From: Prosthecobacter fusiformis
GTDB lineage: Bacteria > Verrucomicrobiota > Verrucomicrobiia > Verrucomicrobiales > Verrucomicrobiaceae
Reading direction: 5' to 3'
Length of the DNA: 60,779 bases
Assembly (NCBI RefSeq): GCF_004364345.1
Contig: NZ_SOCA01000016.1
Location: forward strand, 1 to 60,779
In this document: one piece after another, positions 8,788-18,065 of the stretch
Layout: every line of letters starts with the position of its first letter
Numbering within the stretch: the stretch's first letter is position 1
The notes under the pieces: model-generated
What the model was told of the DNA's origin: nothing
What the model saw: the letters and a program-made list of their open reading frames with translations, nothing else
The model's database searches: none
Translations under genes and position numbers: made by a program

Positions 8788-10746
8788 ATGTCAACCGAAC
8801 GCAAGACCCTTGAAGAACGCGCCCAGATGTCCGACATCGAGCGCCTGCGCCACTCCTGTGCCCACATCATGGCCACAGCGATCCTGCGCCTGTGGCCGGA
8901 CGCCCAGTTCGCCTACGGCCCGCCGATTGAAAACGGCTTTTATTACGACTTCAAGATGGCTCACCGTGTGACGCCGGATGATTTCGAGAAGATCGAAGCG
9001 GAGATGAAGAAGATTGCCAAGGAGAACCAAAAGTTCGAATGGAAGGGCGTCTCCCGTGATGAAGCCAAGGCCATGGCCGAAAGCGGCCGTCTCGGTGGAC
9101 TTTCTGAGCGCCCTGGCAATCCGAGCGTCTTCAAGCTGGACCTCATTGATAAAATTCCAGAGGGCGAAGAAATCTCCTGCTTCCAGAACGGCGATTTCAT
9201 TGACCTCTGCGCCGGCCCTCATGTCGGCTACAGCGGCAAGTGCAAAAACGTCAAGCTCACTTCCGTCTCGTCCTCCTTTTACCTGGGTGATGAGTCCAAA
9301 GGCCAGCTCCAGCGCCTCTACGGCACCGCCTTCCCAAGCAAGGAAGAACTGGACACGTACTTTGTGAACCTGGAAGAGGCCAAAAAGCGCGACCACCGCA
9401 AGCTGGGCAAGGAGCTGAAGCTTTTCCACATTGATGAAGACGTCGGCCAGGGCCTCATCCTGTGGACTCCCAACGGGGCAGTGCTGCGCCAGGAATTGCA
9501 AAACTTCATCGGCGAAGAGCTTCGGAAGCAGGGTTACAGCCAGGTCTTCACGCCGCATATCGGCAAGCTGGCACTTTATAAAACCAGCGGTCACTTTCCT
9601 TATTACAAAGATGCTCAGTTCCCGGCTATCGTTGAGCAAAACCAGCTTGAGCAGATCGCCCACGAAGGCTGTGGCTGCGCGGAAATGACCGCGCGACTGG
9701 ATGCAGTCTCCGCCCAGTTTGCCAGCCAGCTCAACGAGCGTACTGGCACCGAGGTGATCGGTCCGGACCGCATCATGGATCCTGAAAAGTTGCTGGACGG
9801 TTTCCTCCTGAAACCGATGAACTGCCCGCACCACATCAAGATATTCGGCAGCCAGCCCCGCAGTTATCGCGACCTCCCGGTCCGCTTGGCGGAGTTCGGC
9901 ACGGTTTATCGTTGGGAGCAGAGTGGTGAACTGAACGGACTCACCCGCGTTCGTGGTTTCACCCAGGATGACGCCCATCTTTTCTGCACCGAAGACCAAG
10001 TGGCTGCCGAGGTCCTCGGTTGCCTTAGCTTGGTCAAGATCGTTCTCAACACTCTGGGCATGACAGACTACCGCGTGCGTGTGGGCCTGCGTGATCCGGA
10101 CAGCACCAAATTCACTGGCAATCCTGCCCAGTGGGATAAGGCCGAAGCCGCCTGCCGCGAAGCCGCCGCCACCCTAGGTGTGCCCTTCACTGAGGAGCCC
10201 GGGGAAGCCGCCTTCTACGGCCCGAAAATCGACTTCGTCATCAAGGACGTCATCGGCCGCGAATGGCAGCTTGGCACGGTGCAGGTGGACTATGTGCTGC
10301 CGGTCCGCTTCGATCTCAGCTATAACGGTCCTGATAACAAACCGCACCGCCCGGTGATGATTCACCGTGCTCCCTTCGGCAGCATGGAGCGTTTCTGTGG
10401 CGTGCTCATTGAGCACTTCGCCGGTCATTTCCCGACCTGGCTGGCTCCTGAGCAGGTACGCATCCTCACCATCAGTGAAAAGGTGGACGCCTTTGCCGAT
10501 GAGATTTATGCCCAGCTCCGCGATGCCGGTCTGCGCGTGACGCTGAACAATGACGCTGACAAAATCGGTGCCAAGATCCGCAACGCCCAGCTCGACAAGG
10601 TCCCCTACATGCTCGTCCTCGGCGAGAAGGAAGCTGCCGCCAATAGCGTCGCCGTTCGCCATTCCAAGCGCGGCGACCTCGGTGTCAAATCCGTGGCCGA
10701 TTTCCTTGCCGACGTGACTGCCGAAGTGAAGGAACGGAAGCTGTAA
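8788..10746 (+). CDS. thrS: Threonyl-tRNA synthetase, TGS-less
   Basis: ThrRS charges tRNA-Thr and edits mischarged Ser-tRNA. From the chosen ATG the protein has 652 aa. It begins almost directly with the editing domain (HSCAH near residue 22, ENGFYYDF, DLCAGPHV with the editing-site Cys/His), then the class II core with motif 2 (MNCPHH, RVRGFTQDDAH) and motif 3, and the C-terminal anticodon-binding domain. The usual N-terminal TGS domain (~60 aa) is absent. An extra ~50 residues with a GCGC motif sit just before MNCPHH. An upstream ATG at 8761 would add nine residues but falls inside a hairpin; MSTERKTLEERAQM looks the more natural start. It stands as a single gene. Confidence 0.95.
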   Translation: MSTERKTLEERAQMSDIERLRHSCAHIMATAILRLWPDAQFAYGPPIENGFYYDFKMAHRVTPDDFEKIEAEMKKIAKENQKFEWKGVSRDEAKAMAESGRLGGLSERPGNPSVFKLDLIDKIPEGEEISCFQNGDFIDLCAGPHVGYSGKCKNVKLTSVSSSFYLGDESKGQLQRLYGTAFPSKEELDTYFVNLEEAKKRDHRKLGKELKLFHIDEDVGQGLILWTPNGAVLRQELQNFIGEELRKQGYSQVFTPHIGKLALYKTSGHFPYYKDAQFPAIVEQNQLEQIAHEGCGCAEMTARLDAVSAQFASQLNERTGTEVIGPDRIMDPEKLLDGFLLKPMNCPHHIKIFGSQPRSYRDLPVRLAEFGTVYRWEQSGELNGLTRVRGFTQDDAHLFCTEDQVAAEVLGCLSLVKIVLNTLGMTDYRVRVGLRDPDSTKFTGNPAQWDKAEAACREAAATLGVPFTEEPGEAAFYGPKIDFVIKDVIGREWQLGTVQVDYVLPVRFDLSYNGPDNKPHRPVMIHRAPFGSMERFCGVLIEHFAGHFPTWLAPEQVRILTISEKVDAFADEIYAQLRDAGLRVTLNNDADKIGAKIRNAQLDKVPYMLVLGEKEAAANSVAVRHSKRGDLGVKSVADFLADVTAEVKERKL

Positions 10747-10766
10747 AACAAGTGATGCGTGCACCC

Positions 10767-10791
10767 CTGCCTGCCATCATCTGGCGGGCAG
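10767..10791 (+). terminator. Hairpin after thrS
   Basis: CTGCCTGCCA (10767-10776) pairs with TGGCGGGCAG (10782-10791) through ten base pairs including one wobble, with a 5-nt loop, 20 nt after the thrS stop. The sequence that follows is not a clean T-run, so termination may be inefficient or rho-assisted. Confidence 0.55.
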
Positions 10792-10858
10792 AGGTAACTC
10801 GTCACTTTTCTGTCGCTTGAGCTTGGATCCCGTGTGATGCAAGTGTCACGCTTCCGCC

Positions 10859-11356
10859 ATGTCCCCCTCTCCGTCTTTTAAACTCCTCTTCGTCTGCCTC
10901 GGCAACATTTGCCGGTCGCCAGCGGCGGAGGGAGTGATGCGCCGGGTCATCACGGAGGCAGGTTTAGGTGATTTGGTGCACATTGATTCCGCAGGCACGG
11001 CCGGCTGGCACACGGGCAAGAGAGCGGACCAGCGGATGATGGTTGCTGCCACAGCGCGGGGTTTTGAGCTCACCAGTTTTGCCAGGCAAGTGCGAGATAC
11101 GGACCTGGGTGAATACGATCTCATCCTTGTGATGGACCAGAGCAATCACCAGGATCTGCGCGCCTTTGACCGGGAAAGCCTGCATGGGACTAAAGTGCGG
11201 CTGTTTTGCGAATTTTGCAGTCGCCATGAAGAGACGGAGGTGCCGGATCCATACTATGGCGGTCCAGATGGTTTTGAAAAGGTGCTGGACCTACTGGAAG
11301 ATGGCTGCGCAGGGGTGTTGAAGCATGTCCAGATGGCCGTGGCCTCGGTGAAGTGA
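10859..11356 (+). CDS. Low-molecular-weight protein-tyrosine phosphatase
   Basis: The 165-aa protein belongs to the low-molecular-weight phosphotyrosine phosphatases. The P-loop CX5R(S) is VCLGNICRS with nucleophile Cys13 and Arg19. The second catalytic element is the DPYYGG loop near residue 125, carrying the general-acid aspartate. Length fits the family (~150-165 aa). No kinase or exopolysaccharide genes adjoin it, so the substrate (tyrosine-phosphorylated protein or arginine phosphate) is open. It lies ~110 bp downstream of thrS with its own apparent leader and a likely terminator between them. Confidence 0.92.
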   Translation: MSPSPSFKLLFVCLGNICRSPAAEGVMRRVITEAGLGDLVHIDSAGTAGWHTGKRADQRMMVAATARGFELTSFARQVRDTDLGEYDLILVMDQSNHQDLRAFDRESLHGTKVRLFCEFCSRHEETEVPDPYYGGPDGFEKVLDLLEDGCAGVLKHVQMAVASVK

Positions 11357-11392
11357 TTTGTGCTCGCCATCGGCAGCGAGATTGACTAAACC

Positions 11393-12442
11393 ATGCCTGT
11401 CATGAATGCCCGCATCGCCCTGGTTCTTCTCTCCTGTATCCTCAGTATTGCCTCGGGCTTGGTCATTTCACGTGGGAAAGGGAGTCCGGAAGCCCGACGA
11501 GAAGGATTGGTCATCGGCCTCAGCATGGACACACTGAAGGAAGAGCGCTGGATCGGTGATCGCGACCTGTTTTTAGCCAAAGCAAAGGAGCTGGGTGCGG
11601 AGGTGCTGGTGGAATCTGCCAACAGTGATGACACCCGCCAACTCCGGGATGTTGAGAGCCTCATTACACGCGGCGTGGATGCCCTCGTCATCATCCCTCA
11701 CAATGGTGCCGCCATGGCCCGCGCGGTGGAGATGGCCCACGCCGAAGGCATCCCCGTGCTGTCTTATGACCGGCTGATCACCGGTGCTGAGACAGATCTG
11801 TACATCACCTTTGATAACGTCAAGGTGGGGGAAGCTCAGGCCCAATTCATCGCAGACCGTCTGCCTGCCCAGGGAAAACTGCGGCTTATCCGCATCTATG
11901 GCGCGAAGACGGATAACAACGCAGTGCTGTTTAAACAAGGCCAGGACAACATCCTCCATCCTCTCATTGAATCCGGTCGCATCGAAGTCGTCTTCGAGGA
12001 CTGGGCGGAGGACTGGAAGCCGGAGAATGCCAAGAAAATCACCAACGCAGCCATCACCAAAGCCGGGCAGGGGATCGATGCCATCCTGGCCAGCAATGAC
12101 GGTACCGCAGGTGGCGCCATCCAGGCCTTGATCGAGGAAGGTCTTGCGGGCAAGGTCATCGTCACAGGCCAGGATGCGGATCTGGCTGGGTGCCAGCGCA
12201 TCGTCGCCGGCACGCAGACGATGACGGTTTACAAGCCTCTCACCCTCCTGGCCACCCAAGCGGCGGCGCTGGCGGTCAAGCTGGCATCCGGTCGGCCAAT
12301 CATCGCTCAGGAAGTGAGTGACAATGGCAAGGTCCAGGTGCCCTCCGTGTTTCTGCCCATCATCGCGGTGACCAAGGAGAATCTGCGCGAGACCGTCGTG
12401 AAGGATGGTTTCCGCGCGGAGAAGGATGTTTACGGAAAGTAA
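11393..12442 (+). CDS. Xylose-type periplasmic sugar-binding protein (XylF-like), orphan
   Basis: The 349-aa protein is a type I periplasmic binding protein resembling D-xylose-binding XylF. A signal/anchor segment spans residues ~5-22, then IGLSMDTLKEERW opens the first lobe; ANSDD, VIIPHNG, SYDRLI, RIYGAKTDNNA and ASNDGTAGGAI mark the ligand-binding and hinge regions. Such proteins deliver pentoses to an ABC importer or a chemoreceptor. No permease or ATPase gene adjoins it, so it is either an orphan serving a distant importer or a sensory binding protein. A second ATG at 11402 is an equally possible start. It converges on gapA. Confidence 0.85.
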   Translation: MPVMNARIALVLLSCILSIASGLVISRGKGSPEARREGLVIGLSMDTLKEERWIGDRDLFLAKAKELGAEVLVESANSDDTRQLRDVESLITRGVDALVIIPHNGAAMARAVEMAHAEGIPVLSYDRLITGAETDLYITFDNVKVGEAQAQFIADRLPAQGKLRLIRIYGAKTDNNAVLFKQGQDNILHPLIESGRIEVVFEDWAEDWKPENAKKITNAAITKAGQGIDAILASNDGTAGGAIQALIEEGLAGKVIVTGQDADLAGCQRIVAGTQTMTVYKPLTLLATQAAALAVKLASGRPIIAQEVSDNGKVQVPSVFLPIIAVTKENLRETVVKDGFRAEKDVYGK

Positions 12443-12492
12443 AAGTATCCGCCCATCTCTGTCCGCACTCAGGCCTCATGCGGGCCAAAGAA

Positions 12493-12523
12493 AACGGGCC
12501 GAACTCTTGCGAGTCGGCCCGTT
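12493..12523 (-). terminator. gapA terminator
   Basis: AACGGGCCGA-ACTC (12493-12506) pairs with GAG-TCGGCCCGTT (12511-12523) with one bulged base. Read leftward, the hairpin is followed by TTTTCTTT, a good U-tract for gapA. Rightward it has only AAAA, so it would act weakly for the opposing binding-protein gene. Confidence 0.85.
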
Positions 12524-12552
12524 AAAATGAACAGGAACTGTTTCTTTCGAAA

Positions 12553-13626
<1,074 letters not shown>

Positions 13627-13662
13627 TTAACTCGATGCAGCAGGAAGCGCGCCGATATGGTT

Positions 13663-13691
13663 TGCATAGTGCAGGAGAGGGGGACCGTCAA
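13663..13691 (-). promoter_or_regulatory. Putative sigma70 promoter of gapA
   Basis: On the minus strand TTGACG (13691-13686) and TATGCA (13668-13663) are separated by 17 nt. Transcription would begin near 13655 and give a ~53-nt leader to gapA. Five of six -35 bases and four of six -10 bases match consensus. Confidence 0.5.
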
Positions 13692-13824
13692 CTGGCGGGT
13701 TTGGAACTCCGGAACAGTGGTTGAGCCGGCAGGAGGGGGAAAAGTCTGAATTTTCCTCCTCACGGACTGCTGGTGAAGGCACTCGGAAAGATTGCGCTTT
13801 GCTGCCACCGTTTTACCCGTCCCA

Positions 13825-14385
13825 ATGAAGCTCCTCACCTCCCTGCTGTGTCTGTTCTATTCGTTCGGCCTTTTTGCGGCTGAGCCACCGCTGGAACTCC
13901 AGGGTACCGACGGGAAGATGCACACACCCTTGGCCGCAGGTGATAAAAAGGCCATCGTACTGTTTTTCGTCTCTCCGTTTTGCTCCACCACCCGTCCTTT
14001 CATGCCGGAGATCAATGCCATAGCTGCGGATTACTCGGACCGCGCGGCGTCGTATCTGGTGCACTCGGATTCTGAAATCACCGTGGAAGTGGCCCTCCAG
14101 CATGCGGATATGGCTGCGGTGAAAACGACCGTACTTGTGGACAAGGATCAGCGGCTGGCCAGGCAGGTGCAGGCTACCGTCACGCCAGAGGCGGTCATCC
14201 TTTCCCCCGCAGGCACCGTGCTTTATAAAGGCCGCATCAACGATCTGTACTTGGGACCGACCAAGCGCCAGCGTGCCGCCTCAACGAAGGAGCTCCGTGA
14301 TGCTCTGGACGCCGTGCTGGCAGGAACAGAGGTGACAACTCCCCATCCTGAAGCCCAGGGATGCAAAATCGGCGGCCTCAAATAG
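13825..14385 (+). CDS. Secreted redoxin / thioredoxin-fold protein
   Basis: The predicted 186-aa protein has a cleavable signal peptide (MKLLTSLLCLFYSFGLFA, then AEPP). The mature part looks like an AhpC/TSA-redoxin domain: VLFFVSPFCSTTRPFMPEI puts a single peroxidatic-type cysteine in the usual loop, VLVDKDQRLARQ and VTPEAVILSP with cis-Pro follow, then LYKGRINDLY. A C-terminal cysteine in GCKIGGL is common to redoxins attached to copper/cytochrome proteins in planctomycetes and verrucomicrobia and may serve as resolving thiol. An in-frame TTG 33 nt upstream would disrupt the signal peptide, so the ATG is preferred. It is divergent from gapA. Confidence 0.75.
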   Translation: MKLLTSLLCLFYSFGLFAAEPPLELQGTDGKMHTPLAAGDKKAIVLFFVSPFCSTTRPFMPEINAIAADYSDRAASYLVHSDSEITVEVALQHADMAAVKTTVLVDKDQRLARQVQATVTPEAVILSPAGTVLYKGRINDLYLGPTKRQRAASTKELRDALDAVLAGTEVTTPHPEAQGCKIGGLK

Positions 14386-14470
14386 CCTGGGGCGTATATT
14401 CGGGACGTTTTAAAAGTGTGCGTCAGGCTTGACGTCCCTGACTGGAATTTGAGATGCTGGGTTAACAAAC

Positions 14471-15988
14471 ATGATTAACCGGCGCGTATTCATCGGCTCA
14501 GGCCTGGCTGTTCTGACAGGCTGCCGTCGAGACGAGGCCATTCCCAGCGGTCAGCAATTCACCATTGCTGAGCTGTCGCAGCAAATTCATCAGGGCAGCC
14601 TCAGCGCGGACAGCGTCTTGAAGCATTATCTGCACCGCATCAAAACCCTGGACCAAAGCGGACCTCGATTGCGGTCAATCATCGAGCTCAATCCAGATGT
14701 GGGTGCCGCAACGGGCAAAGGTCCCCTTCAGGGCATCCCCATCTTGATCAAGGACAACATCGAGACGGCAGATGCCATGGAAACCACCGCAGGCTCTCTG
14801 GCTCTTTTAGGTGCCCCAAAGCCTAAGCAGGATGCCACGGTGGTCAAACGTCTGCGTCAGGCTGGAGCCACCCTTCTGGGCAAGACGAATCTGAGCGAGT
14901 GGGCCAACATCCGCTCCCCAAATTCCACCAGCGGCTGGAGCGCGCGCGGCGGTCTAACCATGAATCCGCATAACTTGGCACACAGTGCCAGCGGATCCAG
15001 CAGCGGCTCCGCCGTGGCGGTGGCGGCTGGGCTTTGTGCAGCCGCGATTGGCACGGAGACGAACGGTTCCATCGTCAGTCCCGCCAGCGCCTGTGGCATC
15101 GTCGGGCTGAAGCCCACGGTCGGTCTCATCAGCCGTGCAGGCATCATCCCTATTACCCGTTGGCAGGATACCCCTGGCCCCATGACCCAGACCGTGTGGG
15201 ATGCGGCCCTGCTGCTGAATGTCCTGGCCGGGAAGGATGACCGGGATCCCTACACCGCCAAGGCTCAGGTGGAAAATGACTATACGTTTAACCTCATTCC
15301 AGATGGCTTGAAAGGGAAGCGTCTCGGCGTGCTGCATTCTCACAGTGGTAAAAACCGCAAGGTGAAGAAGCTCTTCGCGCAGACTTTAGAAAAGCTCTCT
15401 GCCGCAGGAGCTATCCTGGTTGAAGGCGTCACCATCCCTCATCATCGTGAATCCGACTCCGCAGCCTGGGTGGCCATGCTCACGGAGTTTCGCCAGGACC
15501 TGAACCAGTATCTAGCGGGGCGCGGTGGTGTGGTGAAGTCATTGGCGGAACTCATCGCGTATAACGAAGAGTTTCGTGAGCAGGAGATGGTGCATTTTAA
15601 CCAGGAGTTTTTCATCGAGGCCGAAACCCGCGGAACTCCCGAGCATCTGGCCAAAGCTGAAGAACTGCGCAAGCTGGCCCTTCGTCTGGCAGGACCGGAA
15701 GGCCTGGATGCCGCGCTGAAAAAAGATTCCCTGGATGCCCTCATCTGCCCCACCAATGATCCTTCGGGTCGCATTGATCTGGGCATGGGGGATGCCAATG
15801 ACCGTGTCTTTGGCTCCACTGCCGCCGTGTCCGGGTATCCCCACCTCACCGTGCCGATGGGCATGGTAGCAGATTTACCCATCGGCCTCTCCTTCATCGG
15901 TAGCGCCTGGTCAGAGGCCCTGCTTTTGCAACTGGGCCACGCTTATGAACAGGTGCGTGAGTTTGAGCCGGTAAAGCTCTTTGGATAA
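14471..15988 (+). CDS. Amidase-signature lipoprotein
   Basis: The 505-aa protein is an amidase-signature hydrolase (GatA/fatty-acid-amide-hydrolase fold). The Ser-cisSer-Lys triad is readable: Lys in LIKDNIET (~residue 96), the cis-Ser in SGSSSGSAV (~178), and the nucleophile Ser in TETNGSIVSPAS (~200). The N-terminus MINRRVFIGSG...LTGC combines a twin-arginine-like start with a lipobox, so it is probably exported and lipid-anchored, possibly via Tat. Absence of gatB/gatC nearby and the export signal argue against a tRNA-dependent amidotransferase role. The substrate amide is unknown. Confidence 0.9.
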   Translation: MINRRVFIGSGLAVLTGCRRDEAIPSGQQFTIAELSQQIHQGSLSADSVLKHYLHRIKTLDQSGPRLRSIIELNPDVGAATGKGPLQGIPILIKDNIETADAMETTAGSLALLGAPKPKQDATVVKRLRQAGATLLGKTNLSEWANIRSPNSTSGWSARGGLTMNPHNLAHSASGSSSGSAVAVAAGLCAAAIGTETNGSIVSPASACGIVGLKPTVGLISRAGIIPITRWQDTPGPMTQTVWDAALLLNVLAGKDDRDPYTAKAQVENDYTFNLIPDGLKGKRLGVLHSHSGKNRKVKKLFAQTLEKLSAAGAILVEGVTIPHHRESDSAAWVAMLTEFRQDLNQYLAGRGGVVKSLAELIAYNEEFREQEMVHFNQEFFIEAETRGTPEHLAKAEELRKLALRLAGPEGLDAALKKDSLDALICPTNDPSGRIDLGMGDANDRVFGSTAAVSGYPHLTVPMGMVADLPIGLSFIGSAWSEALLLQLGHAYEQVREFEPVKLFG

Positions 15989-16064
15989 AGATATATCTCT
16001 TTGTTAGGTCCAGCGGGCGGGCAAATGAGCGGGCCATCGGGAGACATGGGCGACGCCCTCAATA

Positions 16065-16625
16065 CTACGCCGTCGCGGCAAGCTCATTCCGTGCCAGCCG
16101 TCCTCTTTGCCCATGCAAACCAGTCTGATGACGGGAGGGGTATAACGGATGGTGTGTCGGCAGGTTTCGGGGCGTCTGCGGCTGAAAATGCAGGCTGCCT
16201 ATACGGATCTGCCGATGTGCAGTGGCTCGCAGCGTCTGTTGCCCCAGCTTCCTCAGCACCTGATGAAGCTGGACCAGGGTGATGCAGCTATCGGCCACCA
16301 ACGCCATTCCAAAGGGCATGAGATGAACTTCCTGGGTGCTGGCCCGGCGTGCGAGGATGCCCTGCACATCCAGTCTGAAAGGACCGTTGTGGCCCTGGTC
16401 GCTCTTAACATCAATCTGGAGAGTGATGTGCTGCTCCTCGCCACCGGCACTTGATGGCATGACGGGAGGCATCTCTGCTGAAATCTGAAAATCGGCTGGC
16501 AGGCTGGCAAGCGCCATTTCAATGTCAGGACGCATGCGTCGTTTCGGCGCCACTGTATCCTCATAGTGACGGAGCAGATGATGTTTCAAAAGAATGCCGA
16601 AGCAGGAGATTCGCACGGTGGACAT
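16065..16625 (-). CDS. Hypothetical protein, possibly SecB-like or decayed
   Basis: A leftward frame of 186 codons from the ATG at 16625 (the frame stays open further upstream) has a protein-like composition with alternating hydrophobic strands, for example HITLQIDVKSDQGHNGPF then RLDVQGILAR. The pattern of strands and a C-terminal helix faintly recalls SecB-type export chaperones, but I see no diagnostic motif and the last ~35 residues look like non-coding read-through. It may be a real short gene, a frameshifted remnant, or chance. It lies downstream of a strong leftward promoter and a structured segment. Confidence 0.3.
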   Translation of the reverse strand: MSTVRISCFGILLKHHLLRHYEDTVAPKRRMRPDIEMALASLPADFQISAEMPPVMPSSAGGEEQHITLQIDVKSDQGHNGPFRLDVQGILARRASTQEVHLMPFGMALVADSCITLVQLHQVLRKLGQQTLRATAHRQIRIGSLHFQPQTPRNLPTHHPLYPSRHQTGLHGQRGRLARNELAATA

Positions 16626-16766
16626 GATTCGGGGGAAGTTGGGTAGCCAAAGATTATGGGCGATGTTTTCATTGCCACAGTTCCGCCACGGGAGGAGCCT
16701 CAGCGTTACATGGCCGGGCAGTGGATGCGCTGGACTGCGGGAATTGATGAGGACCCTGAAGAAGTT

Positions 16767-16796
16767 GCAGCCCCTCATCCCCAGATGAGGGGCTGC
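16767..16796. terminator. 12-bp perfect hairpin, possible terminator
   Basis: GCAGCCCCTCAT (16767-16778) and ATGAGGGGCTGC (16785-16796) are exact reverse complements with a 6-nt loop. Neither flank carries a long T-run: leftward it is followed by AACTTCTTC. It could end the leftward transcript proposed from 17057, or be part of a structured RNA. Confidence 0.5.
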
Positions 16797-17057
16797 TTCC
16801 CCTATGGCCTTTGCCTGGTCAAGGCCCTGCATTGCAGGGCGCTTGTCTAACGCCCGCACCAGACAAAAGATGGAAAGGCGAAATCGCCGTGTAGCCGGGA
16901 TGGCTCGTTGGAGACCGGTGCGGGCAGCTTCGCTGCGCGAGGACGGCAGGGCTGGCTGGCCGTGCCTGGAATTTGCCTGTAGTGGCGGTAGGGAGCGTGG
17001 TCATGGAGTGACAAGGATGAATTTCTTCACACCTCCCACGGCAATGAGTCGGTCGAT
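16767..17057 (-). ncRNA. Candidate structured non-coding RNA or long leader
   Basis: This ~290-nt stretch has several nested inverted repeats and no convincing gene. GCCCGCACC (16852-16860) pairs with GGTGCGGGC (16917-16925), enclosing GGCG/CGCC (16877-16888) and AGCC/GGCT (16893-16905) hairpins. GCAGC/GCTGC (16925-16937) follows, as does ACGGC/GCCGT (16943-16963), and GCCCTGCA/TGCAGGGC flanks a single base (16824-16840). A near-consensus promoter points leftward into it and a 12-bp hairpin closes it. I could not match it to tmRNA, RNase P RNA, SRP RNA, 6S RNA or a riboswitch class. It could instead be the leader of the 16065-16625 frame, and the sense strand is not certain. Confidence 0.35.
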
Positions 17058-17063
17058 GCGGCA

Positions 17064-17091
17064 ATTATGGCTTAATATCATACCGTGTCAA
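17064..17091 (-). promoter_or_regulatory. Near-consensus leftward sigma70 promoter
   Basis: On the minus strand TTGACA (17091-17086) is followed after 16 nt by CATAAT (17069-17064): 6/6 and 5/6 matches. Start of transcription would be near 17057. No protein gene starts close downstream, which is why it is linked to the putative RNA. Confidence 0.55.
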
Positions 17092-17209
17092 TAGGAATTA
17101 AAAGTATTTTATTGCCCCTGTATTTCCTGCCTGGCCAGAATGTGACGGCCTATAAAACGCGCCTTCATTTGCAGTCGCATCCATCCCTGGCTGAGTGCAA
17201 CATAAGAGC

Positions 17210-17542
17210 ATGAAAGCCCTTATACTTTTTGGTGTGCTCGCCCTGCTCTCCGCCTGCACCCAGGAATCGCAAAACCAGATGAGCCGCTCTATTCAGAATT
17301 GGACGGGAGTCAATGGAGTCCTGGAGGTTTATGCCGGGGAGAAACTGGTGCGGAAATTCATCCAGGTGGATAAACTGACCACAGCCACTGCCACCACGGA
17401 TGTCGTGTCGCGCCCCTACCGTTTTGGCTACGGTGTGCTGGATGAAAACCTGGACGGCGTGAAGAACAACGGCGAGAAGCGCGTGTACTTCGAGTTCAGT
17501 GATTATTCGACAAATTACATTTTCTACGAAAGCCCGCGCTAA
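17210..17542 (+). CDS. Small lipoprotein of unknown function
   Basis: The 110-aa product begins MKALILFGVLALLSAC, a signal peptide with lipobox LSAC, so it is expected to be lipid-anchored at Cys16. The mature part is a small beta-rich domain (GVLEVYAGEKLVRKFIQVDK, then RVYFEFSDYS). I do not recognise a family. An in-frame GTG 15 nt upstream is possible, but the ATG gives a standard lipoprotein signal. It stands between the structured intergenic region and a VOC gene and is followed by ~80 bp of non-coding sequence. Confidence 0.75.
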   Translation: MKALILFGVLALLSACTQESQNQMSRSIQNWTGVNGVLEVYAGEKLVRKFIQVDKLTTATATTDVVSRPYRFGYGVLDENLDGVKNNGEKRVYFEFSDYSTNYIFYESPR

Positions 17543-17624
17543 GGCTCACTTGATTTGCCACTTCGATTTTCGTGAGCTTGCCTTTTTGTAAGCCTATAGT
17601 TTGTCGTTGCTGCGATTTTACTTC

Positions 17625-18002
17625 ATGACCCGGTTGTATGATCACATCGATTTACGTGTCCCGAATCTCCAAGAGGCGACTCCTTTTTACGAAATGCTTC
17701 TGCCCGCTCTGGGATTCGATCAGCGTGTGGAAATCCAGGGCTGGCTGCAATTTGAAGGTTCGGACCCTGGCGTGACCGCGTTCTTTGGCGTGACAGAGGA
17801 TCCAGCCCATGTGGCTAATCAAAACTGCATTGCCTTTTGGGCCAGCAGCAGCGTGGATGTGGACCAGATCGCAGAGGTCGCAAAGCACGCCGGTGCACGT
17901 CACATGGAGGGGCCCATGGAATATGAGCCAGGATACTACGCAGTCTTTTTTGAAGATCCATGTGGAAACCGATTTGAAGCCTGCCATCGGGTCAGGATTT
18001 AA
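17625..18002 (+). CDS. VOC-superfamily (glyoxalase/dioxygenase fold) protein
   Basis: The 125-aa protein has the vicinal-oxygen-chelate pattern: YDHIDLRVPNLQEATPFY at the N-terminus with a metal-ligand-like His, AFWASSSVDVDQIAEVAKHAG in the middle, and GYYAVFFEDPCGNRFEACH at the end, where the aspartate-Pro-x-Gly-Asn-x-x-Glu segment carries the last ligand. Single-module VOC proteins of this size act as dimers in glyoxalase, isomerase or resistance roles; the substrate cannot be told. The ATG at 17625 starts just before the first strand and is preferred to an in-frame TTG at 17601. Confidence 0.85.
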   Translation: MTRLYDHIDLRVPNLQEATPFYEMLLPALGFDQRVEIQGWLQFEGSDPGVTAFFGVTEDPAHVANQNCIAFWASSSVDVDQIAEVAKHAGARHMEGPMEYEPGYYAVFFEDPCGNRFEACHRVRI

Positions 18003-18065
18003 GTATTCAGAGGGTGGCAGAGTTCCAGCCTTGACCTGCAGGGCTGCCTAATGGAGAATTTAGTG

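Noticed and set aside
16852..16925. 74-nt closed helix with two inner hairpins resembling a tRNA
   Set aside because: No T-loop (GTTCGA) or D-loop consensus and inner stems do not match arm positions on either strand, so not called as tRNA.
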